From assembly GCA_034509755.1 (NCBI GenBank), contig CM067543.1:51764653-51828652 (forward strand): DNA of 64,000 nucleotides, written 5' to 3'. The position numbers were made by a program, and so were the translations under genes. Below the pieces are notes generated by a model. It saw nothing but the letters and a program-made list of their open reading frames with translations. It was not told where the DNA came from and ran no database searches. How positions within the stretch are numbered: the stretch's first letter is position 1; each line of letters starts with the position of its first letter. Source of the DNA: Anisodus tanguticus (taxonomy: Eukaryota; Streptophyta; Magnoliopsida; Solanales; Solanaceae). Below are positions 57,601 to 64,000 of the stretch, in pieces.

Positions 57601-60600
57601 TTTGGCGGACATTCTTTAGCTATAAATGCCTTAAAATCTAGTTGTTTGAAAGACTTGTTTTGGTGTAATCAATGTTATTTAAATGACCTCGAAAACAATT
57701 TGGATTTTCTTAACACTCAAGGAAGTGTAAACTTTGTTAAGTTTTGTACCCCACCTTAGCACCTTAACCAGCTCCTGCTACGTTACCTTAAAAAGAAAAG
57801 CACCTCAAATGGGTGCTACTTATCAAACAATAAAATCACTTAACAAGAAAAGAAAGAGGACTCATGATATCAGATTACAGGTATACAACCAATTTAATAA
57901 TAAGTACTTCTAAACCACTCTTCTTAAATGAAATTATGATACTTCTGAATTGCTCTCGTATATGTATTACACACACCAAGGGACACATTTGTTATCTGAT
58001 TCCTTGTAACCATATCCAACTTTTGTCTGTATCGACATTAACTTTGGACCAATCTGATCCTTCAACAGCAATGGTAATTACCACGACTTGGAGCATAGGT
58101 CATAAAAAAAGATCGGTGACATTGCCATCTGTCAGCCTCTGTGTCAGCTCTGGTAGTCCTTTTAGTTTGAGTTTAAAGAGAATGGTGATACTTGTTATCT
58201 ACTGTTAAAATAATAGAACGGAGTAGGAAAATTAATGTGCGAATTGAATGAGGTGTATAAAATCCTGGAAAAAGAAAAAATAAAAAAAGATCGAATCATT
58301 TAGTACCTCTTCATGGATTATAATCTGTTTATTGTTTTTATTTCTGTTTCTGTTGTGCCTTTGGGAGGGCAACCTGTGGATGCTCCTCATTGTACAATTT
58401 TCTGTTTCGCTTATCTTCTGATATAGGGTATTGTAGGAGTATAAAGGTTGAGAAGGTTAAGGGTGCTATTTGCAGGATGCGCAGGGGGAGAGCGACCGGG
58501 CCTGATAAGATCCTAGCGGAATTTTGGAAGAGCGCAGGCAGGGCAGGATTTGAGTGGCTGACCGGTTTGTCTAATGTCATTTTTAAGACGACGAAAATGC
58601 GCTAAGAATGGAGGTGGAGTACAATGATTCCTTTGTACAAGAACAAAGGTGATATTCAGAGTTGCAACAACTATAGGGGAATCAAGCTGCTTAGCCACAC
58701 TATAAAAGTTTGGTAAAAAGTGGTGGAGATGAGGGTGAGGAGAGACGTGTCTATTTTTGAGAACCAATTTGGATTCATGTCGGGGCGCGTGATTACAGAA
58801 ATCGTTCATCTTGTAAGGAGACTGGTGGAGCAGTATAGGGAGAGGGAGAAGGATTTGCATATGGTATTCATCGATCTAGAAAAGGCTTACGACAAAGTCC
58901 CAAGGGTGATTCCATGGAGATGCTTGGAGGCTAGAGGGTACACTAGGGCGATAAAAAAAATGTATGGAGTCAAGACCAAGGTTAGGACAGTGGGAGGAGA
59001 CTCGGACCACTTTCCAGTGATGATGGGATTGCACCAGGGATCAGCTCTTAGCCCATTTTTATTTGCCTTGGTGATGGATGGATTGACGCGGTAAATCCAA
59101 GGTGAGGTGTCATGGTGTGTGTTATTCGCGGATGATATCGTTCTGATTGACGAGACTCGCAGCGAAGTTAACACTAAGCTGGAGGTGTGGAGACAAACCC
59201 TAGAGACTAAAGGGTTCAGGTTGAGTAGGACCAAGACAAAATACTTGGAGTGCAAGTTCAGTAACGTAACACATGAGGCTGGCGTGGAAGTGAAGCTGAG
59301 AACTCAGGTCATTCAGAAGAAAGATTCAAGTATCTTGGGTCTATTATCCATGGAAATGGAGATATCGACGCTAATGTCACACATCGTATTGGAGCAGGGT
59401 GGATGAAATGGAGGCTCGCATCCGGAGTCTTGTGTGACAAGAAGGTGCCACCAAAATTTAAAGGCAAGTTTTACAGAGTTGTGGTTAGACCCATTATGTT
59501 GTATGGGGCGGAGACGCGGTGTGTTGGGCTGTTAAGAACTCTCAGGTTCATAAGATGAACGTTGCGAAAATGGGGATGCTATGATGTATGTGTGGACATA
59601 CTAGGAGAGATAGGATTAGAAATGAAGAAATCCGGGATAATGTGGGAGTGATTTCGGTGGAGGATAAGATGCGGAAGCGAGACTAAAATGGTTCGGACAT
59701 GTGCAGAGGAGATGCATGGATGCCCCAGTGCGGAGATCAGGAGAGACAAAGATAGACCAAAGAAGTATTGGGGAGAGGTGATTAGACAGGACATGACGGA
59801 AGTCCAGCTTACCGAGGACATGACCTTAGATAGGAGGTTATGGAGGACACGAATTAGAGTAGAAGGTTAGGAAGTAATTGAGTGTTGTCCTTATTCTTTC
59901 ATGCTAGTAGTTGTAATATTATTGTGGTAGTTCCTTGTCTTTCGATTTCTGTTACTATTTATTATTTTTTGTACTTTGATTATCATCCTACATGTTTGTT
60001 TCTTTCACTTCGTTATCTTATTTTCTTGCTGCTATCACTTCTTATTATTACTATTACTGTTGCTTCCGTTTCTACTTGAGCCGGGGGTTTATCGGAAACA
60101 ACCTCTCTATCCGTCAAAAGGTAGGGGTAAGGTCTGCATACACTCTACCATCCCCAGAGCCCACCTGGTGGGGTTATACTAGGTATGTTGTTGTTGCTGC
60201 GTATCTTCTGATATATGATGTCAATATGTAAATGAGCAGTTGCAGGACAATGTTGATCTTTTTTTCCAGACGAAGAACAACTTAACTGCGATTTTGAACA
60301 AGTAATTCTACTTTCCTCTTTATTTGCCACTATGCTGAATTGTACTTGTCCTACACTTCATATAATAATACCATTTTTTATGCCATTTCAGCATGAAAAA
60401 TATGCCAGGGATTATGAGCCAAATGCCACCACTTCCAGTCTTCTTAAATGAGGAGCTTGCTAGTAGTCTTTCACCTAGTTCATCTCAGGTGATCTTGCTT
60501 TTTGCACCCTTTTTTAGACAATGTCTGATTCTTATGCCACATCACTAGGGTTGATCCAGAGCCTTATAGAATCAGTTCATCTAAAAAAAAAAAAAAGATT

Positions 60601-61307
60601 CAGTTCATCTAAAAACTCCACCATATCACTAGAATTACCCCGTCATAAAGGGGTTAGCTCAATTGGCAAAGGTTGAGGGACTTGTGTCTTAGGTCACAGG
60701 TTCGAGCCCCGCGCCTAACAAACGAACTCTAATATTTAAGTGGAGAAGGGTAGAGGGGAGGCCAATCATTCCCGAGTTTCAAAGGTTGTGGCCCAAAGGG
60801 TCGGCTCTAGATGGATTTCTCGGTTATCAACGAAAAAATTATAACGAAAAAGAAATTCTTATGCTCTGTGTTCATCTATTTTACTCAAACGAGATTTCTT
60901 CCAAAATGTCGTGATGCTGACGGATCCCTATCTTCTCCCAGCCCATGATGTTTGGTTGTAGAAGCGCAATCCAATTGAAACAGGAGCCAGCTTGCTGATA
61001 GAGAATTCTTGGTGCTCGGTTTGGATTATTGGCTAGTGTACAACAACATACCCAGTGATGATTATTGGCTAGTGTAAGTACACAATTTCTAGTGTAAATG
61101 CATAATAAGCTGGCAGTACTTACAACGACCAGGTCTATGAGAAGAATTTTATGATCCATTTTTGGAAGCTGAATATCTGAGCAGGAAGTACCAGGAAATA
61201 ACAGCCTTGCTTCATCTCATATCAGGCGAAATTTGTACCAGATATGCACTTCGAAGCTGAAGGTCATGTTTCACCTTTCCGCGTGTAAATTCGAGAAACA
61301 AATATAA
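51658..61307 (+). CDS. DUF3755-family SANT/Myb-like nuclear protein
   Basis: Eight exons: 51658-51983, 52282-52381, 52558-52614, 55084-55198, 56205-56287, 60240-60301, 60392-60488 and 61185-61307. All are GT/AG and in phase, for 320 residues. The N-terminus is Asn/Ser/Gly-rich. A SANT/Myb-like module spans residues about 94-142 (WTVEEQYKLDEGL, YIKIASTLREKNVRDVALRCRWI), followed by a basic segment (RKRRKQED). The C-terminal DUF3755 part includes ELLRTRRLLEENNHALNRIS, DNVDLFFQTKNNL and MPGIMSQMPPLP. It matches the Arabidopsis At3g07565-type family, labelled a histone H2A deubiquitinase in some annotations. No catalytic signature is seen here, so I call it only a likely chromatin or transcription protein. 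The last exon is in phase but has no match I recall. Exon 6 has a second acceptor 6 nt downstream (60246). Confidence 0.85.
52019..52199. mobile_element. Emigrant-like (pogo-type) MITE in intron 1
   Basis: Flanking TA at 52017-52018 and 52200-52201. The 20-bp termini (left CAGTCAAACTTCTCTATAAC; right its inverted complement) differ at one base. The CAGT start, TA target and Lemi1/Emigrant-like terminal pattern point to the pogo branch of Tc1/mariner. It is non-coding and 181 bp long. It lies 33 bp downstream of the exon-1 donor. Confidence 0.85.
52900..54150 (+). mobile_element. Decayed LINE 3' fragment in intron 3
   Basis: Stop-ridden, but LINE-like pieces are in order: a post-RT part with KQVIRVKYAKL, then a zf-RVT-like region (CLTQLTLQKIGF, DTSHLLLHS-type), and a Trp-rich C-terminus (VIWKERNQRYLKRK at about 53915-53965), ending near an A-rich stretch at about 54140-54165. 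The corresponding parts of the 18-24 kb LINE are 22.9-23.9 kb. Confidence 0.6.
54215..54296 (+). mobile_element. SINE 3' fragment
   Basis: The motif agcggggttaacctagagcg, then cacccaaagggtagcggctgcgggttccc, is the 3' part of a solanaceous SINE I recognise. The head is missing. The same core is found in the leader repeat at about 51487. Confidence 0.55.
55642..55880. mobile_element. Stowaway-type MITE in intron 4
   Basis: TA at 55640-55641 and 55881-55882. Left end CTCCCTCCGTCCCAATTTAT; right end is its inverted complement with two mismatches. 239 bp, AT-rich, non-coding. The termini match the Stowaway consensus. Confidence 0.88.
56385..57780 (+). mobile_element. Decayed LINE 3' fragment in intron 5
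   Basis: It carries dispersed L1-type ORF2 remnants with many stops: KYHLIKWE at about 56670-56695, WCSKTVATLHGVSLW (about 56830-56875), and a Trp/Cys-rich end (GKERNKRCFGGHS at about 57578-57615) that matches EERNKRCFED of the intact LINE. The open frame at 57478-57759 is part of it and is not a gene. Confidence 0.65.
57790..58425. other. Intron 5 segment without recognised feature
   Basis: Open frames here have no family signature. The right end carries the first copy of the target duplication of the RTE element (58412-58425). Confidence 0.45.
58426..60201 (+). mobile_element. 5'-truncated RTE-type LINE with perfect 14-bp target duplication
   Basis: The 1776-bp insert is bounded by tatcttctgatata at 58412-58425 and 60202-60215. 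It codes for the RTE RT in pieces: GRATGPDKI, NNYRGIKLL, FGFMSGRVITE, DLEKAYDKVPR, GLHQGSALSPFLF, the FADD box (58.7-59.15 kb), RLSRTKTKYLEC, and the C-terminal RPIMLYGAE (59.49 kb), WFGHVQRRC and RRLWRTRIR motifs. Stops and frameshifts are present. It ends with the complete tail family, cttgagccgggggtttatcg through gttgttgttgctg (about 60075-60200). Confidence 0.93.
60645..60850 (+). mobile_element. tRNA-derived SINE (SolS-like)
   Basis: A-box-like ttagctcaattggcaaagg and B box ggttcgagccc are correctly spaced for a polymerase III promoter. The body ends ggctctagatggatttctcggttatc, with an A-rich finish. The tail is shared with the element at 24395-24605. It lies in the last intron of the DUF3755 gene. 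Confidence 0.75.
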
Positions 61308-61606
61308 CTTCCGAATCGTCCTTTAGTTTTGTAATGTTATCCTTTTGCACAGCTTCTTGCATCGTTTTTCTAATTTGCTGTAAAAACGAATTATTGAGTA
61401 TTGGATTGAAATGAACTCAAATAGAGCACAATGGATATAAATTTGTGGAGCCATCCTTATCCAAGGGGAGTCAATTGACACTCCACTGGAAGAGTACAGT
61501 GTGTAGATAGGTAATCTTTTTTGTATGTGTATGTATCGTATGTTGAATGATTGAATCCCATTAGCTACTTCGTGTGTTTGTTTCTTTGTATTTTGACTTC
61601 CTTAAG

Positions 61607-61629
61607 TGAAAATTCTGGTTCCGTCACTG
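61607..61629 (+). repeat. Terminal fragment of a CAGTGRC-type DNA element
   Basis: The sequence aaaattctggttccgtcactg resembles the right terminus of common solanaceous non-autonomous elements whose termini read CAGTGGCGGAGC. The matching left terminus begins at 61911 (cagtggcatagctac), so the two are ends of different copies or a rearranged one. Confidence 0.4.
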
Positions 61630-61770
61630 TGGTTAATGCTAACTAGTTTGGAATTGAAGTATGGTTGTTTTGTAGGATTAAGAGAGCGAGAGGAACATCC
61701 TATAATTTATGAATACAAGTATATAATTACCATGGGTTCTCTTTTCTCTCCTTTGGCCTCTAGACAGTGG

Positions 61771-61898
61771 TGCTTATGCTCTGTCTTGAGCCAAGAGTCT
61801 CTCGCAAACAGCCGCTCTACCTACCAAGGTAGAGGTAAGGTCTGTGTACACTCTACCCTTCCCAGATCCTACGTTGTGGGATTTCATTGGGTATGTTG
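61771..61898 (+). mobile_element. Tail-family insertion with 18-bp target duplication
   Basis: The 128-bp copy runs from tgcttatgctctgtcttgag through gggtatgttg. The perfect 18-bp repeat ttggcctctagacagtgg lies at 61753-61770 and 61899-61916. The right flank then continues as a CAGTGGC-type repeat. Confidence 0.85.
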
Positions 61899-61910
61899 TT
61901 GGCCTCTAGA

Positions 61911-62010
61911 CAGTGGCATAGCTACATAGAGTGAAGGATGGTCAGTTAACCACTCTTTTATTATAAAATTATACCGTGTATATAGATTAAAAACTACTTT
62001 TTGTACACTT
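61911..62010. repeat. Left part of a CAGTGGC-type non-autonomous element
   Basis: It starts cagtggcatagctacatag and continues with the AT-rich ttataaaattataccgtgta block common in this repeat type. No right terminus is found nearby. Confidence 0.35.
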
Positions 62011-62025
62011 AACTCGAGGGGTCCC

Positions 62026-62226
62026 GTGAAGGGAAATGCAAATGGAAGCTTGTATTTTGGAATTTTTGCATGTTACTGTCTTCAGCCTAGTGAGGATCAG
62101 GTGCTCGTGATCGTGCAACGTCACATAAACGAAAAAACCAACGAAGGACAGGTTTGGCTCGACCTCTTTGTCGAGAAGAGCAGGAAGTACACGTTCAAGG
62201 ACATATCTACATTGAAGTATACATAG
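62026..62226 (+). other. Unrecognised short open frame
   Basis: The frame is 66 codons, mostly polar and charged (QPSEDQVLVIVQRHINEK, then VEKSRKYTFKDI), with no family I recognise. There is an acceptor-like cttcag at 62079-62084 in front of its better part, so it may be a terminal exon or chance. It is not needed by the DUF3755 model. Confidence 0.25.
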
Positions 62227-62309
62227 TTTAATTTTTTTGAAAGGGATATATTTACACCAAGTTCAAACTGTTCATGAAGAAATATTCTGATCTACATGTA
62301 GAAAGAAAC

Positions 62310-62427
62310 GGAGCCGAGGGTCTTTCAGAAACAATCTTTCTACTTAATAAGGTAGATGTAAGGATTATGTATACTCTACCCTCCCCAGACCCCACGTTGT
62401 GGGATTTCACTGGATATGTTGTGTTGT
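62310..62427 (+). mobile_element. Tail-family insertion with 14-bp target duplication
   Basis: The 118-bp copy runs from ggagccgagggtctttcag to ggatatgttgtgttgt. The flanks atgtagaaagaaac (62296-62309) and atgtagaaataaac (62428-62441) differ at one base. Confidence 0.8.
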
Positions 62428-62680
62428 ATGTAGAAATAAACCCAACAAGTGGCTTTGAAGTGGATCTTTATAAATAGCCTGTTGAGGAAATTCTGCCAGT
62501 TAGATGAAGCGTATCACTAGGATGCAAATCAACTTGCATTGATCCCAGAAAGCTTAGGGCCAAACAAGTAGAGTAATAGCATCATTTTTTTACTATTACA
62601 ACTTAAAAGAGGACATTTACTGCTTGATTAAACCTGTTTGGACAAGCTTTTGAGAAGTTATAAGCACTTTATTTTTTTTT

Positions 62681-63734
62681 AAAAGGGAAAAGGGTCAAAT
62701 ATACTTCCCTACTTTAGTTTATTAGTCAATTTTGCCCTCCATTAGCGAAAGTAGTCAAATATACCCCTCCCGTTATAAGTTGGGGCCAAATATAACCCTA
62801 CCTTTAGCAAAGTATTCAAAAATACCCTTTTTTAAAAAAATATTCTAGAAAATTGAATTTTTAATTAAAAAATATGTAAAGTATTTTTAAAAAAATAAAG
62901 TGTCCTAAAAATATTTTTTTAAATCTGGTTTAGTTTTAAAAAGAAATCTGAAAAAAACTGATTTAAAATAAATATTTTTCAGATTTTTAATAAAAAAATC
63001 CAATTTTCTGGAATATTTTTTTTAAAAAAAATGAGTTTTATAAATTCAAGTAAATTTTATATTTTTAATAAAAGCCAGTTTTTCAGATTTGTTTTAATTA
63101 GAAAAATCAATTTTCCATATTGTTTTTTAAAAAATTATCACATAGGCACCACATAGAATAAGTTAAATGCTACATATCACCCAAATTATACACATATTAT
63201 ATAGTGAAATACACCCTAATACGCCTCATTTTTAACATATTATATAGGTATTTGACTTATTCTATATAACATTTAACTTATTCTATGCGGTGTCTGTGTG
63301 ATAATTTTTTTTAAATAATCTGAAAATTTAATTTTTCTAATTAAAGCAAATGTGAAAAATGGCTTTTATTAAAAATATGAAATTTTCTTGATTTAATAAA
63401 ACTCATTTTCTTATTTAAAAAATTGGAATTTTTTTTAAACTCAGTTTTTTTCAGATTTATTTTTAAAATTATTCAAGATTTTTTCGACACTTTATTGTTT
63501 AAAAAATACTTTACAGTTTTTAAATTAAAAAAAATCCAGATTTGTTAATTAAAAAAAATCTAATTTTCCAGAATATTTTCTTAAAAGGGTATTTTGAATA
63601 CTTTGCTAACGGTAGGGGTATATTTGACCCTAACTTGTAACAGAAGGGGTATATTTGATTATTTTCGCTAACGGAAGACAAAGTTGACTAATAAACTAAA
63701 GTAGAGGGATATATTTGACCCTTTTCCCTTTTAA
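62681..63734. mobile_element. 1.05-kb inverted-repeat (foldback) element
   Basis: The left arm starts aaaagggaaaagggtcaaat at 62681. The right arm ends in its inverted complement (atttgacccttttcccttt) at about 63715-63734. Matching blocks continue inward for several hundred bases: the tagtttattagtcaa, ttagcgaaa, caaatatacccct and tttagcaaagtattcaaaa words all recur inverted. The centre, near 63.2 kb, is AT-rich with cacatag(g)caccacatagaataagtt and its inverse. No coding frame. MULE-type or other foldback MITE is likely. Target duplication is obscured by A/T runs. Confidence 0.85.
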
Positions 63735-63892
63735 AAAAGCACAATTTTTGGAGATTTGAGGTTTTTGTTAAAAATCAAAGAGTTTTTGAGCAACACAGCT
63801 TTTCTACTATTAGTCTCTAAGCACAAAATTGATATTTTAAGACAAAAATCATCCTTATTAAAAATTTATATTACCAAACTAACAATAACATA

Positions 63893-64000
63893 GCCGGTGA
63901 AATTTCACAAGTGGAGTCTGAGAGAATAAAATGTACGCAGATCTTACCTCCCTACATTGCGAGGAAGGTACAGAGATTATTTCTGGTATAGAGTTAATTT
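63893..64000 (-). mobile_element. Tail-family copy, minus strand, cut by window end
   Basis: On the minus strand the sequence carries aatctctgtaccttcctcg, aggtaagatctgcgtac and actccacttgtgaaatttcac. It is the family in inverse orientation, with a degraded hairpin and an eroded (TTG)n end. It extends beyond the window. Confidence 0.65.

Noticed and set aside
57864..58208. 114-codon open frame on the plus strand
   Set aside because: It sits inside DUF3755 intron 5 and has no recognisable domain or splice context.
60645..60720. Possible functional tRNA gene
   Set aside because: The A and B boxes are present, but the sequence continues into a SINE tail and does not close into a full acceptor stem; it is a SINE head.

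Overview
This is plant nuclear DNA, almost certainly from a member of the Solanaceae. It is AT-rich and has spliced genes with GT/AG introns. It carries many copies of the short (TTG)n-ended retroposon tail typical of that family, an Au-type SINE, tRNA-derived SINEs of the SolS kind, and remnants of L1-type and RTE-type LINEs, Ty3/gypsy, Ty1/copia, TRIM, hAT, Stowaway-like and Emigrant-like elements. No CRISPR array, operon, rRNA gene or organellar block is visible.

Two host genes can be reconstructed. On the minus strand, positions 382-15561 hold twelve exons of pre-mRNA-processing protein 40C (PRP40C): a Pro/Ser/Thr-rich N-terminus, two WW domains and the first FF domains. All exon phases agree over 814 codons, and the gene runs off the left edge. 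Its first coding exon starts three bases upstream of the ATG, so a separate 5'-UTR exon is needed. The best candidate is at about 28296-28430, which would make a first intron of about 12.7 kb filled with retroelements. On the plus strand, 51658-61307 encodes a SANT/Myb-like protein of the DUF3755 family in eight exons (320 residues), with a long leader upstream. A possible orphan terminal exon of a third, unrecognised gene lies at 50-174.

Layout: 0.4-15.6 kb is PRP40C, whose introns hold LINE remnants, a TRIM and a 53-bp retroposed tail. 15.7-28.3 kb is the presumed first intron, with several SINE or tail insertions, a 6-kb LINE with a 19-bp target duplication set inside an older LINE, and a roughly 360-bp triplication. 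28.7-38.3 kb is a decayed Ty3/gypsy element that itself took an RTE LINE fragment and a solo LTR. 38.3-42.3 kb is a decayed hAT transposon. 42.3-50.8 kb is intergenic, with a LINE RNase H scrap, a copia 3' end, MITEs and a TRIM. 50.8-61.3 kb is the DUF3755 gene, whose introns hold an Emigrant-like MITE, a Stowaway-like MITE, two LINE fragments, an RTE LINE with a perfect 14-bp target duplication and two SINEs. 61.3-64 kb has more tail insertions and a 1.05-kb inverted-repeat element.

The unifying feature is the RTE LINE 3' tail. It is found at the ends of two RTE copies and as at least ten free-standing short copies, six of which are bounded by target-site duplications. I found no convincing new enzymatic or defence system. 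The most original material is this tail family, the nested insertion history, the orphan exon, and the tandem duplications beside both genes.
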